A stretch of DNA of 64,000 nt from Flavicella sp963932955 (GCA_963932955.1 CAWVRK010000007.1:1-64000), one strand, 5' to 3'. Positions 34,951-44,143 are shown, numbered from the stretch's first letter. Made by a program: numbers and translations. Notes: generated by a model from the sequence alone, not told the origin.

Positions 34951-36405
34951 TTGAAAATCTTAGACAAGTACATACTGAAAAGTTTTCTAATTCCTTTTTT
35001 CGCGACTTTTTTTATCGTGATGTTTGTCTTGGTCATGCAATTTTTATGGTTTGCTTTTGACGAAATTGCAGGCAAGGGGATTGACCTTTCTTATATCTTA
35101 AAATTTTTAGGCTACACTTGCTTGCAAGTAACTCCTACAGCATTGCCAATCGGTGTTTTGTTGTCTTCAATCATGGCCTTGGGAAACCTGTCAGAAAATT
35201 ATGAAATGGCGGCCCTCAAATCTTCCGGAATCTCGCTAAAAAGAACGATCAGACCTTTGATTTTTCTCACCTTGCTGATCAGTGCAATCAATTTCTTGTT
35301 TCTCAACAACATCTACCCTTACGCATCTCTTAAACAGCGGAACTTGCTCTTCAATATGAAGAAACAAAAACCAGCATTGGCGTTGATTGAAGGGAGTTTT
35401 AATACGGAAATCCCTGGATACAGCATCTACTTTGAAAAAAAATACGGCCCTGAGGAAAACCTTTTGAAAAATGTTCGGATTTACGATTTGAGGGGAGGAA
35501 AGAAAAACGATATCTGTATCACGGCCGAACAAGGCGAAATCACCACACAACCCGGGAGTAAATACATGACTCTCAATTTGAAAAACGGCTATTATTACGA
35601 AGACCATACGGAAGACAAAAAAAAGCAGAAAGACAAAAAGAAAATGCCTGCTTCTTCTGCAAAATTTGACACCTACAAGGTGAATATTGATATTTCCGCA
35701 TTGAACGACAACAATTTGGATTTAGAAAAATACAAAAAACACTACATGATGCTAAACATCAAACAGTTAGACAAGCAGTCCGACAGTTTGAAAGCTACAT
35801 ATGACAGTTATTTGAACAACAAAGCAACTGGTTTTTTTGTCCGAAGCAACGCCAAAGAATTGTTCGCAAAACCGGACAGCCTGCAAAACCACTCTTTAAA
35901 AAAAGAAATATTGCAAAATTTTGACTTGAACAGCCAAATTCGTGTGACTCAAAAAGCATTGAACAGCATAGAAAAGCCTTTAAGAACTATCAAAGTTTAC
36001 AAGGAAAGTTATAAAAATAGACGTAAAATATTGAATTTATTTGATTTTGAATACCATTACCGGATTGCCTTTTCCCTATCTTGCCTGTTGTTGTTCTTTA
36101 TTGGAGCTCCTTTGGGGTCCTTGATCAGAAAAGGGGGATTTGGCTTGCCTATGGTCATGGCAATACTTATTTTTGTCCTTTATTTTTTCATCAATTCTTT
36201 CGGGAAAAACATTGCTGAAGAAAGTTCCATATCAGCTACTTTTGGTGGTTGGCTGGCAACAATGCTCTTGGCGCCTTTTGGAATTATTCTAACTCGCAGA
36301 GCTACAAAAGGAATTGGGTTGGTCAATTTTGACAAACATAACTTTTTTATAAAAAAAACAATCCGTCGATTAAAAACACGAATCCGGTTTTCCAAACCCC
36401 AGTAA
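34951..36405 (+). CDS. LptF/LptG family LPS-export permease
   Basis: A 484-residue inner membrane protein of the YjgP/YjgQ family, partner of LptB in LPS extraction. The start ILDKYILKSFLIPFFATFF and the first three helices are typical, then a large periplasmic beta domain (about 120-370), and three C-terminal helices. The periplasmic domain carries a long Lys-rich insert (KKKQKDKKKMP near 220). The start is TTG at 34951, since no ATG is near. A single permease gene is common in Bacteroidota, where it may form a homodimer. Confidence 0.88.
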   Translation: MKILDKYILKSFLIPFFATFFIVMFVLVMQFLWFAFDEIAGKGIDLSYILKFLGYTCLQVTPTALPIGVLLSSIMALGNLSENYEMAALKSSGISLKRTIRPLIFLTLLISAINFLFLNNIYPYASLKQRNLLFNMKKQKPALALIEGSFNTEIPGYSIYFEKKYGPEENLLKNVRIYDLRGGKKNDICITAEQGEITTQPGSKYMTLNLKNGYYYEDHTEDKKKQKDKKKMPASSAKFDTYKVNIDISALNDNNLDLEKYKKHYMMLNIKQLDKQSDSLKATYDSYLNNKATGFFVRSNAKELFAKPDSLQNHSLKKEILQNFDLNSQIRVTQKALNSIEKPLRTIKVYKESYKNRRKILNLFDFEYHYRIAFSLSCLLLFFIGAPLGSLIRKGGFGLPMVMAILIFVLYFFINSFGKNIAEESSISATFGGWLATMLLAPFGIILTRRATKGIGLVNFDKHNFFIKKTIRRLKTRIRFSKPQ

Positions 36406-36422
36406 AAGAGAAGCATCCTACC

Positions 36423-37544
36423 ATGAAATTAAACACCATACAAGAGGCAATTGCAGATATTCGCCAAGGAAAAGTTGTCATCGTAGTCGATGACGAAGAC
36501 AGAGAAAACGAAGGGGATTTTATCGCCGCTGCAGAAAAGGTGACTCCAGAAATGATCAACTTTATGGCCAAACACGGAAGAGGCCTCATCTGTGCACCGC
36601 TGATCGAAGAGCGCTGTGAAGAATTGGGTTTGAACATGATGGTCAATGAAAATACGGTGTTGCACAACACGCAGTTTACAGTATCGGTGGACCTGATTGG
36701 CAATGGTTGTACGACAGGGATTTCCGCACAGGATCGCTCAAAAACCATCTTTGCGCTTACAGAAAAGAAAACACGTTCGATAGATCTGGGAAGACCCGGA
36801 CATATTTTCCCTTTGAAAGCAAAAAAAGGAGGAGTTCTTCGTCGGACTGGGCACACGGAAGCTGCCGTAGATTTGGCACGACTAGCAGGGCTTGATCCTT
36901 CGGGGATTTTAGTAGAAATCCTCAACGAAGACGGAAGCATGGCACGACTACCGCAATTGCGAGAAGTAGCAAAAAAATACGACTTGAAACTCATCTCCAT
37001 CGAAGATTTGGTTTCTTACCGAATGCAGCACGACTCACTAATTCAAAAAATTGAAGACTTTGACATCGAAACGCGCTTTGGAACTTTTCGGTTGCGGGCT
37101 TACAACCAAACAACCAACAACCAAATACACATCGCCCTGACCAGAGGAAGTTGGAAAAAAGAAGAGGCTGTATTGGTCAAAGTAACACCCAATTCTTTTG
37201 GCAACGATATTTTAGGTACGCTTCAATACAATATTGATGAAAAATTGCACAGAATTTTCCAACTTATTGAAAAAGAAGGAAAAGGTGCCTTGGTGTTTAT
37301 CAACCAAGAGGTACAATCCTTCAATTTAAAAAAACGGTTGCAAGCATTGAAAAACATAAAAAGCGAAACGAATCCACAACAAAAATCTAATAACATGGAC
37401 GAAAAAGATTTTGGAATCGGCGCGCAAATTTTACACGATTTGGACATTTACAATTTGAAATTGATTTCCAATTCTGAGGGTCTTAAAAAACGGGTAGGCA
37501 TGACGGGGTACGGTTTGAAAATAACGGACCGAGTTTCTTACTAA
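36423..37544 (+). CDS. ribB: RibB (DHBP synthase) fused to a degenerate GTP cyclohydrolase II domain
   Basis: A 373-residue riboflavin-synthesis protein. The first 200 residues are a complete 3,4-dihydroxy-2-butanone-4-phosphate synthase, with VIVVDDEDRENEGDFI and HRRTGHTEAAVDL-type residues (seen as RRTGHTEAAVDLA). The second part has the GTP cyclohydrolase II fold, but the zinc site is gone: in the place of RCDCG it reads QYNID, and the first zinc Cys is missing too. The later DFGIGAQILHDL block is kept. So it probably makes only the butanone phosphate and needs a separate RibA. Confidence 0.9.
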   Translation: MKLNTIQEAIADIRQGKVVIVVDDEDRENEGDFIAAAEKVTPEMINFMAKHGRGLICAPLIEERCEELGLNMMVNENTVLHNTQFTVSVDLIGNGCTTGISAQDRSKTIFALTEKKTRSIDLGRPGHIFPLKAKKGGVLRRTGHTEAAVDLARLAGLDPSGILVEILNEDGSMARLPQLREVAKKYDLKLISIEDLVSYRMQHDSLIQKIEDFDIETRFGTFRLRAYNQTTNNQIHIALTRGSWKKEEAVLVKVTPNSFGNDILGTLQYNIDEKLHRIFQLIEKEGKGALVFINQEVQSFNLKKRLQALKNIKSETNPQQKSNNMDEKDFGIGAQILHDLDIYNLKLISNSEGLKKRVGMTGYGLKITDRVSY

Positions 37545-37586
37545 ATAAACAAGGGAAACCCCAACTATCTTTACCGAAAACAAAAA

Positions 37587-38294
37587 CTATCTTAGAAAAG
37601 AAAAGTCGGTTTCGCTATTGCAATCGATTCGTTCTTTTCTCTTTTGGAATAAGGGTGCTTTATGAGTTCCTTTGAGAACAATGGAATTGCCAGCGACTTG
37701 CAACCAACTCCCCTCTCTCAATCCTAACACAGACAATTCATTAAACTCATGGAATTCTTGAATCCGAGTCTTTCGAGACTCACCTCTGTGGGTAGAAGCA
37801 GGATCGGTATCTAAATAATGTGCATTGATATTAAAGGGAATGCTTGCCAAAGTTTTCAAAGAAGTAGGGTACACAATAGGCATGTCGTTGGTGGTTTGCA
37901 TGGTCGGCCCACAAATGTTGCTGCCCGCGCTTGTTCCCAAATAGAGTAGTCCTGCTTCTACCGCCGTCTTTAAGGGTGTCATAAGCCCTTTTTGACACAG
38001 TGTATCAACCAAAACAAAAGTATTGCCTCCGCCTACAAAAACAGCTTCTGCCTTTTCAATAGCCAAAATGGGATCGTCAAAACTGTGAATGCCGGTCACC
38101 TTGATTCCCATAAAATCAAATCCCTGCTGTGCAATTTCTGTATACGCATCGAAAGAAATGCCTTGAGGACGAGCATAAGGGAGGAACAGAATGTTTTGGA
38201 CCCCCTTAAAAAAAACTTCGAGTGCGGGCTGAAGGTATTCCAAATAACCACTTCCATCAATACTTGAGGAACTGGCGATCAACAATTGTTTCAT
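37587..38294 (-). CDS. pepE: dipeptidase E (alpha-aspartyl peptidase, S51 family)
   Basis: About 235 residues. The S51 serine peptidase signature GTSAGSNI holds the nucleophile (second Ser region), preceded by VFVGGGNTFVLVD and followed by NAHYLDTDPASTHRGESR. PepE cleaves Asp-X dipeptides in the cytoplasm. I start at ATG 38294 (MKQLLIASSSS). The 15 codons upstream in frame are not part of the family. It ends convergently with ribB. Confidence 0.9.
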   Translation of the reverse strand: MKQLLIASSSSIDGSGYLEYLQPALEVFFKGVQNILFLPYARPQGISFDAYTEIAQQGFDFMGIKVTGIHSFDDPILAIEKAEAVFVGGGNTFVLVDTLCQKGLMTPLKTAVEAGLLYLGTSAGSNICGPTMQTTNDMPIVYPTSLKTLASIPFNINAHYLDTDPASTHRGESRKTRIQEFHEFNELSVLGLREGSWLQVAGNSIVLKGTHKAPLFQKRKERIDCNSETDFSFLR

Positions 38295-38326
38295 AATTGT
38301 AATTTTAACGATGAATTTACAAAGCT

Positions 38327-38334
38327 CAAAAATA
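38327..38334 (-). promoter_or_regulatory. promoter of pepE
   Basis: The minus strand reads TATTTTTG, matching TAnnTTTG, 33 bases before the pepE ATG. Confidence 0.5.
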
Positions 38335-38433
38335 CACATTGGAAATGAAACAGCAACCGTTTAAGTGTTCTGCATTTCACAAACAACCAAGACAATTTGG
38401 AATACTACAACAGCTATTTCAAATAAAATGTTG

Positions 38434-38441
38434 TAAATTTG
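38434..38441 (+). promoter_or_regulatory. promoter of the lysozyme-fold gene
   Basis: TAAATTTG matches TAnnTTTG and lies 24 bases before the ATG at 38466. This also argues against the upstream in-frame TTG at 38439, which overlaps the promoter element. Confidence 0.5.
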
Positions 38442-38465
38442 CCACGCCAAAAAAAACGTTTCGAG

Positions 38466-39098
38466 ATGGGGATAAATAGAAAATATAGCAGAAAAAAAAG
38501 TTTCGCAAGTGTCTTTTTTGGGCTCCTAATTACAACACTACACGCAGGCACTTTGTTTTCAAAAAAACCTGAAATTACCATTGCTACTGTATTGACAGAA
38601 GAAGAAACCACTGCATCCTTTGTAACGCTTTATGTAAAAAACGACTTTGAACACTTCAAGGAAGCATTGGCTTCAAAAGAGTCGCAAGGCAATTACAAAG
38701 CAGTCAACAAACTCGGATACCTAGGCAAATACCAATTTGGACGCAGCACCTTAGAGCGCTTTGAAATCTATAACATTCACGCGTTTCTTAAAACTCCCGA
38801 ATTGCAGGAAAAAGCTTTTCTAGCCCTGTGTTCTGTCAACAAATGGATCCTAAGGAAAGACATCCGCCGTAACAAGGGAAAAACCATCAATGGCATCTTT
38901 ATAACCGAGTCGGGAATTTTGGCAGCTGCTCACCTTGGAGGCGCTGGAAATGTAAAAAAGTTTTTACGCAGCCATGGAACAATGAAATTCAAAGACGCTT
39001 TTGGCACATCCATTGAAAGTTACCTGCGCTTATTTGCAGCTTACGACACCTCAGCCATCAAAGCTGACCGGATGGCAAAAGTGACCTCACTTTCCTAA
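38466..39098 (+). CDS. lysozyme-fold (lytic transglycosylase-like) envelope protein
   Basis: A 210-residue protein with an N-terminal basic region and one hydrophobic segment (about 14-28) that may be an uncleaved or cleaved signal. The core has EALASKESQGNYKAVN then GYLGKYQFGRSTL, which matches the E-S-x-G-N-Y...G-x-YQ pattern of the lysozyme-like fold, with E72 as the likely catalytic acid. It ends in a helical domain with GIFITESGILAAAHLGG. It probably cleaves peptidoglycan, but this is an inference from motifs. Start ATG 38466. Confidence 0.7.
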   Translation: MGINRKYSRKKSFASVFFGLLITTLHAGTLFSKKPEITIATVLTEEETTASFVTLYVKNDFEHFKEALASKESQGNYKAVNKLGYLGKYQFGRSTLERFEIYNIHAFLKTPELQEKAFLALCSVNKWILRKDIRRNKGKTINGIFITESGILAAAHLGGAGNVKKFLRSHGTMKFKDAFGTSIESYLRLFAAYDTSAIKADRMAKVTSLS

Positions 39099-39143
39099 AC
39101 CATGTACTTACTTTGTGAAAAGGCTAGCCAAGTCCCTTTTCAA

Positions 39144-39851
39144 TTAATTGTGAAGAATAAAAATTGCCGGCCTTTTATGTAAATTAGGACTGACACGTTG
39201 CCATTCCTCTGTGCACAAAGTTTTGATATACTCACTTGAAAGCGTGATATCAGCCGCAATACAAAGACGAGTTTTGGGGGACAAATATGCTTTTAAATCG
39301 GCAAACATTTTGTCATTTCTATAAGGTGTTTCTATAAAAATCTGTGATTGATTGATCTCTTTGGAGATTTTCTCCAAACGTTTGATTGCTTTTTTTCGTT
39401 CGGATTTATCGATTGGGAGGTAACCGTTAAACGCAAAGTTTTGACCGTTCATACCCGAGCTCATCATGGCCATTAAAATAGAAGATGGTCCGACCAGAGG
39501 CACCACTTGAATTCCTTTTTGATGGGCGAGTTTGACCAGTTCCGCACCAGGGTCAGCGATGGCAGGAACTCCCGCTTCAGACAACATACCTACTGAAATT
39601 CCTTTTTCGCAATCGTCCAAATAATGTCGTACTTCTATTGCGTCTGCATATTTGTCCAACAACATGATTTTCAAATCCGGTTGGGATTTTTTTGGGGCAA
39701 TTTTTTTGACAAATCGACGTGCCGATTTTTCATTCTCTACTACAAAAGAATCAATCTCTTCCACTACTTTTTTAACTGAAAGAGGCATCACCTCCAAAGG
39801 TTCTGTGTCTCCAAGAGTTGTAGGAATCAAATACAATTTTCCGATACGCAT
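39144..39851 (-). CDS. RsmI-like SAM-dependent methyltransferase (tetrapyrrole methylase fold)
   Basis: About 235 residues of the tetrapyrrole-methylase fold. GKLYLIPTTLGD at the start, SEAGVPAIADPGAELV and PLVGPSSILMAMMSSG are close to RsmI, which 2'-O-methylates C1402 of 16S rRNA. The Bacteroidota form is somewhat different from E. coli RsmI, so the exact target is inferred. ATG at 39851, 12 bases after the phosphatase stop, in line with dnaA. Confidence 0.82.
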   Translation of the reverse strand: MRIGKLYLIPTTLGDTEPLEVMPLSVKKVVEEIDSFVVENEKSARRFVKKIAPKKSQPDLKIMLLDKYADAIEVRHYLDDCEKGISVGMLSEAGVPAIADPGAELVKLAHQKGIQVVPLVGPSSILMAMMSSGMNGQNFAFNGYLPIDKSERKKAIKRLEKISKEINQSQIFIETPYRNDKMFADLKAYLSPKTRLCIAADITLSSEYIKTLCTEEWQRVSPNLHKRPAIFILHN

Positions 39852-39863
39852 CGTGTACAATTA

Positions 39864-40316
39864 TCAGGTTAATTTACTCGCAATCAAAGAACAAGCAGCT
39901 TCTAAAAGTTGGTACACCTCTTCAAAACCTTGCGCTCCTCCGTAATAGGGGTCTGGCACTTCTCTGTTTTGATTTGGGAACAAGTCATTTAGAATCAAAT
40001 GCACCTTTTCGCGGTCTGTTTTATTTTTAGCAAGCTCAAGCAGGTGGTTGTAATTGGAAAGATCCATCGCATAAATTAGGTCAAACTTTGAAAAGTCTTG
40101 AGGAGTAAAAGCCCTTGCTCTTTGGCCAGTGATGTCAATGTTGTAGTGATTTGCGATCTCGACAGACCTAGGATCGGGAATATTTCCCTCATGAAAGGCT
40201 GCAGTTCCTGCAGAATCCACAGAGACTTTTGAAGCGGCTATTTTAGATTGAAGGATTCCTTCTGCCAGCGGTGATCTGCAAATATTCCCGAGGCAAACCA
40301 TCAAAACACGCATCAT
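39864..40316 (-). CDS. low molecular weight protein-tyrosine phosphatase
   Basis: A 150-residue phosphatase. The P-loop CLGNICRS (Cys8, Arg14) sits at the very start and the general-acid loop is DPYYGG. These enzymes act on phosphotyrosine proteins, often in polysaccharide export, or on arginine phosphate. Here it is between dnaA (5-base gap) and the RsmI-like gene (12-base gap), so it is co-transcribed with replication initiation, not with a tyrosine kinase gene. A second ATG lies one codon downstream. Confidence 0.9.
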   Translation of the reverse strand: MMRVLMVCLGNICRSPLAEGILQSKIAASKVSVDSAGTAAFHEGNIPDPRSVEIANHYNIDITGQRARAFTPQDFSKFDLIYAMDLSNYNHLLELAKNKTDREKVHLILNDLFPNQNREVPDPYYGGAQGFEEVYQLLEAACSLIASKLT

Positions 40317-40321
40317 ATCTT

Positions 40322-41749
40322 TTAAAATGTGAGTTTGTTGGTCAAGTCTTCGACGTATTTTTTGAACTGCTTGTCTGTTTCAGTCAAGTTGTCAACCGTC
40401 TTGCAAGCGTGCAAAACAGTTGCGTGGTCGCGTTTTCCAATCTGTGAACCGATGCTCGCCAAAGAGGATTTGGTCATGCGTTTTGCAAAAAACATGGCCA
40501 ATTGCCTTGCTTGCACAATGTGACGCTTGCGAGTTTTGGACTGCAGCGTCGCGACGTCCATATCAAAATATTTGGACACGACTTTTTGAATGTATTCAAT
40601 GGAAACCTCTCGTTTGGTGTTTTTGACAAATTTGTCGACAATTTGTTTTACCAAACTCATGGTAAATTCTTTTTTATTGAAGGAGGCCTGAGCAATCATG
40701 GAAATCAAAACACCCTCGAGTTCACGAACATTGGATTTGATGTTTTGAGCAACATACTCCACAATCTCGTCGGGCATCTCTACCCCATCTCTAAAAAGTT
40801 TGTTTTGAAGAATGGAAATTCTGGTTTCAAAATCAGGAGTTTGCAACTCTGCTGAAAGCCCCCACTTGAAACGCGACAACAAGCGTTGTTCAATGTCTTG
40901 CATGTCAACAGGCGCTTTGTCAGATGTCAATATCACCTGTTTTCCATTTTGGTGTAAATGGTTAAAAATGTGAAAGAAAACATCTTGAGTACCTGTTTTA
41001 CCAGACAGAAACTGTACATCATCAATGATCAATACATCAATCATTTGATAAAAGTGAATGAAATCATTGCGTGTATTTCCTTTGACCGAATCAATGTACT
41101 GCTGTGTAAATTTTTCTGAAGAGATATACAGAACCGTCTTGTCAGCGTATTTGTCTTTTATCTGGACACCGATGGCATGTGCCAAATGTGTTTTTCCCAA
41201 ACCGACACCTCCGTAAATCAACAAGGGATTGAAAGAGGTCCCTCCCGGTTTGTTAGCGACCGCCATTCCAGCTGATCTTGCCAAACGATTGGAATCTCCT
41301 TCGACAAAACTGTCAAAATTATAATTTGGATTTAATTGGGATTCTATTTTTACTTTCTGCAAACCTGGAATTACAAAAGGGTTCCGAAGTTCTCTTTTGT
41401 TCAATTCCAAAGGAATGGAAGCATTTTGACTTTTTAAAGGGACTCTGTTTGAACTTGGGATTTTTACGATTTGTGGACTGCTACTGCTATAGGTGTTTTC
41501 CATCTTCACCTCGTACACCAACTTTGCATCTTTTCCCAGCTCTCTGACGAGTGCTACACGGAGCAATTTGATGTAATGCTCTTCCAACCATTCGTAAAAA
41601 AATTTACTTGGGACTTGGACGGTTAAAATTTCTCCAGAAACACGTATCGGTTTGATGGGTTCAAACCAAGTTTTGTATGCCTGCGGTTTGATGTTATCTT
41701 CTATAAAAGAGAGACACTTTTCCCAAACCGTAGTAGCGAGTTCATTCAT
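40322..41749 (-). CDS. dnaA: chromosomal replication initiator DnaA
   Basis: A 475-residue initiator that binds DnaA boxes and melts oriC. Domain I is residues 1-85, followed by a variable Ser/Pro-rich linker, the AAA+ domain with Walker A GGVGLGKT (180-187) and Walker B VLIIDDVQF, and the DNA-binding domain with the signature RDHATVLHACKTV near 440. It leads a three-gene run with the phosphatase and RsmI-like genes. The 167-base region upstream is AT-rich but shows no cluster of DnaA boxes. Confidence 0.97.
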   Translation of the reverse strand: MNELATTVWEKCLSFIEDNIKPQAYKTWFEPIKPIRVSGEILTVQVPSKFFYEWLEEHYIKLLRVALVRELGKDAKLVYEVKMENTYSSSSPQIVKIPSSNRVPLKSQNASIPLELNKRELRNPFVIPGLQKVKIESQLNPNYNFDSFVEGDSNRLARSAGMAVANKPGGTSFNPLLIYGGVGLGKTHLAHAIGVQIKDKYADKTVLYISSEKFTQQYIDSVKGNTRNDFIHFYQMIDVLIIDDVQFLSGKTGTQDVFFHIFNHLHQNGKQVILTSDKAPVDMQDIEQRLLSRFKWGLSAELQTPDFETRISILQNKLFRDGVEMPDEIVEYVAQNIKSNVRELEGVLISMIAQASFNKKEFTMSLVKQIVDKFVKNTKREVSIEYIQKVVSKYFDMDVATLQSKTRKRHIVQARQLAMFFAKRMTKSSLASIGSQIGKRDHATVLHACKTVDNLTETDKQFKKYVEDLTNKLTF

Positions 41750-41916
41750 TGTTTAAACGACGTAATTTAATTGAAATATTGAGGTGTTAAAATGACAGGT
41801 TCCCATCGGTCATTTTGGTTCTACAAATGTGTGAATATTTTTTAGTAAAAAAAAATTTAATTGCTATTGGTTCTTACTTATTTTTTACGTACAATAGCTT
41901 TCGAAAAACTTGACAA

Positions 41917-42321
41917 ATGATTGAAAATAAAATTGACTTTAGAATTCGATACGGTGAAACAGATCAAATGGGTTATGCACATCACGGAAACTACCCCTTG
42001 TATTTTGAAATGGGAAGAATCGAATTGTTGAGAACGCTTGGCATCTCGTATAAAAAAATGGAAGAAGAAGGACTCATACTTCCTGTATACTCAATTAACA
42101 CAAGGTTTTTAAAGCCTGCACGCTACGACGACAAGATTACTTTAAAGACCTATTTAAAAAACCTCCCAACAGCGAGGATTTTATTTGAATACGAACTGTA
42201 CAACGAAGAAGCCGAACTCATCACCACAGGAAACACGACGTTGGTCTTTGTTGACACTCACAAAAAAAGCCCTGTAAAAATTCCCGAAAATCTACTCAAA
42301 AAAATGACGTCTTTTTTTTAA
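41917..42321 (+). CDS. acyl-CoA thioesterase, YbgC/4HBT type
   Basis: A 134-residue hotdog thioesterase. RYGETDQMGYAHHGNYPLYFEMGR contains the catalytic Asp and the YxxxY/H pattern of the 4-hydroxybenzoyl-CoA thioesterase group. It probably hydrolyses short acyl-CoA. It is divergent from dnaA and ends convergently to yigZ. Confidence 0.88.
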   Translation: MIENKIDFRIRYGETDQMGYAHHGNYPLYFEMGRIELLRTLGISYKKMEEEGLILPVYSINTRFLKPARYDDKITLKTYLKNLPTARILFEYELYNEEAELITTGNTTLVFVDTHKKSPVKIPENLLKKMTSFF

Positions 42322-42363
42322 AGAAACCTCTTTGAATTTATTTTTACTTGTTGACAAACAGAC

Positions 42364-42966
42364 TCATTTACAAGATAAAAAAGACTGTTTTTCTAAAAAA
42401 CTTTTTAGTGCATCAAATTCGGACTTTTTGACGGACAAAATGAGGTGGCAGTTCAGCTGTGTTTTTTTCTCTAAAATTACCATTTTTTTTTGCTTCACAA
42501 TTTGAAGCACCTTGTCCCAATTTGGGTAGTCAAAAACAACCTCCAAAGTCTCTTCGAGAAAGCGCTCGGAGATTGCTGAATTTTGAAGGGTACCTTGTGC
42601 TGTTTTTTTGTAGGCGCGGATCAATCCTCCGACACCAAGTTTGACACCGCCAAAATAACGCACTACAAGCACCAAGACATTTGTCAAGTTTGCAGACAAA
42701 ATTTGCCCATAAATCGGTTGGCCTGCAGAATTATTGGGTTCCCCATCGTCATTGGTTCGAAAAACAACCCTTTCCACACCTAGCTTCCAAGCAAAACAAA
42801 TATGCCTTGCTTTTGGATGGGTCTTTTTTACAGCAGCAATGGAATCTTTGATAGCTGTTTCAGAAGTTACAGGAAAGGCATAACCAACAAACTTGCTGCC
42901 TTTTTCTTTACAAACAAATTCTAAAGAGGGTTTGGAAAGTGTGTGGTACCGATCAACATCCTCCAT
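42364..42966 (-). CDS. yigZ: YigZ/IMPACT family protein
   Basis: About 200 residues. The IMPACT N-terminal fold shows AKHI-type core as HPKARHICFAWKLG, then SNDDGEPNNSAGQPI (here TNDDGEPNNSAGQPI), NVLVLVVRYFGGVKLG and GGLIRAYKKT, all typical. Eukaryotic relatives regulate translation, but the bacterial role is unclear. The ATG at 42966 shares one base with the ribD stop, so the two are coupled. A GTG one codon earlier is also possible. Confidence 0.9.
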   Translation of the reverse strand: MEDVDRYHTLSKPSLEFVCKEKGSKFVGYAFPVTSETAIKDSIAAVKKTHPKARHICFAWKLGVERVVFRTNDDGEPNNSAGQPIYGQILSANLTNVLVLVVRYFGGVKLGVGGLIRAYKKTAQGTLQNSAISERFLEETLEVVFDYPNWDKVLQIVKQKKMVILEKKTQLNCHLILSVKKSEFDALKSFLEKQSFLSCK

Positions 42967-44027
42967 CACCCTTGGTGTCTGGGATTACGGTACAGGTGCA
43001 ATTGTGTGTCTTTGATCTGGTGTTTTTCAAAAACAGCTGCACTGAGCTTGGGAGCTTCGACGCCCGACCCAAAAGTGTGTGAACCCACAAAAACCCGCGC
43101 TTCGTCCCAAAGACCAGCATCGATAAAGGTCTGAAGTGTTTGCCTCCCCCCTTCAACAAAAACAGACTGCACTTTCAAACGGAACAATACCTCACAAATC
43201 TGAGAAGCCAATTCTTGGTTAAAATCGATTTTAGAAAACCGGGTTTGTTTTTGATCTTTTGGAATTTGTTTGCACGTAACATCCACCAAGACCAGTGTTG
43301 GTATACTGTCGTCTAAAACATCGAAATCCTCAGGGATTCGCAAACTGCGATCCAACACCACACGAAGAGGATTATTACCCGACCAAGTACGAAGAGTCAA
43401 TTTGGGGTTGTCTGCAATGACAGTTTGTGTCCCCACTAAGATGGCTTGTTCTTCTGCTCGCCATTTGTGAACCAATTGCTGTGATTCTGCATTGCTAATC
43501 CAAACAGGACGCTTCCCATCTTTGGATTCCGGAGCTATAAAACCGTCAAGGGTCTCCGCCCACTTTAGAACGATGTAAGGACGTTGTAGGTTTTGAAAAG
43601 TAAAGAAACGCCGGTGTTGTTCTCGGCATTCTTGCTCCAAAACCCCGACGACAACATCACATCCTGCTGCCAACAAACGTTGGACTCCTTTTCCAGCAAC
43701 CTCAACATTGGTGTCCAAACAACCGACAACGACATTGGGGATGGCGTGTTTTACAATCAAATCTGCACAAGGAGGTGTCTTTCCAAAATGTGCACAAGGC
43801 TCTAAGGTCACATACAACGTAGCCTGAGACAACAGGGACTTGTCTGCCACAGTATGGATCGCATTCACTTCTGCATGGGCGCCCCCATAAGCACTGGTAA
43901 ATCCCTCTCCAATGACTTGGCCTTGCCAAACAATGACACAGCCCACAGAAGGGTTGGGCCGTGACAATCCGAGCCCTTTCTGTGCCAACTCGATACAACG
44001 CCGCATGTATGTCTCTTGTGCATTCAC
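42966..44027 (-). CDS. ribD: riboflavin biosynthesis deaminase/reductase RibD
   Basis: A 353-residue bifunctional enzyme. The N-terminal deaminase has the zinc site GGAHAEVNAI and PCAHFGKTPPC. The C-terminal domain reduces the ribosyl group and has VFVEGGRQTLQTFI. The start is GTG at 44027 (N-terminus as in relatives, with MRRCIELAQKGLG seven codons in). An ATG at 44006 is the alternative. It follows a promoter only 5 bases away. RibB is encoded 6 kb upstream. Confidence 0.93.
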   Translation of the reverse strand: MNAQETYMRRCIELAQKGLGLSRPNPSVGCVIVWQGQVIGEGFTSAYGGAHAEVNAIHTVADKSLLSQATLYVTLEPCAHFGKTPPCADLIVKHAIPNVVVGCLDTNVEVAGKGVQRLLAAGCDVVVGVLEQECREQHRRFFTFQNLQRPYIVLKWAETLDGFIAPESKDGKRPVWISNAESQQLVHKWRAEEQAILVGTQTVIADNPKLTLRTWSGNNPLRVVLDRSLRIPEDFDVLDDSIPTLVLVDVTCKQIPKDQKQTRFSKIDFNQELASQICEVLFRLKVQSVFVEGGRQTLQTFIDAGLWDEARVFVGSHTFGSGVEAPKLSAAVFEKHQIKDTQLHLYRNPRHQG

Positions 44028-44032
44028 AAAAA

Positions 44033-44040
44033 CAAAAGTA
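44033..44040 (-). promoter_or_regulatory. promoter of ribD-yigZ
   Basis: The minus strand reads TACTTTTG, a perfect TAnnTTTG. It is only 5 bases from the GTG start at 44027, so the transcript would begin at or next to the start codon, unless the ATG at 44006 is used. Confidence 0.5.
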
Positions 44041-44131
44041 AGCCGAAAGTCCGAAAGTCACAAGGACATTGCTGATTGAAGAAAAAGAATTTTTATTGAA
44101 AACTAAATTTTTAATTTCTCGTTTCTTAGAG

Positions 44132-44139
44132 TATTTTTG
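44132..44139 (+). promoter_or_regulatory. promoter of prmC
   Basis: TATTTTTG matches TAnnTTTG and ends 4 bases before the prmC ATG at 44144. The transcript probably begins at or next to the start codon. Confidence 0.5.
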
Positions 44140-44143
44140 TAGT

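Noticed and set aside
41750..41916. Possible replication origin upstream of dnaA
   Set aside because: The region is AT-rich, but I found only one near match to a DnaA box (TGTGAATAT at 41830-41838) and no cluster or DUE-like repeats.
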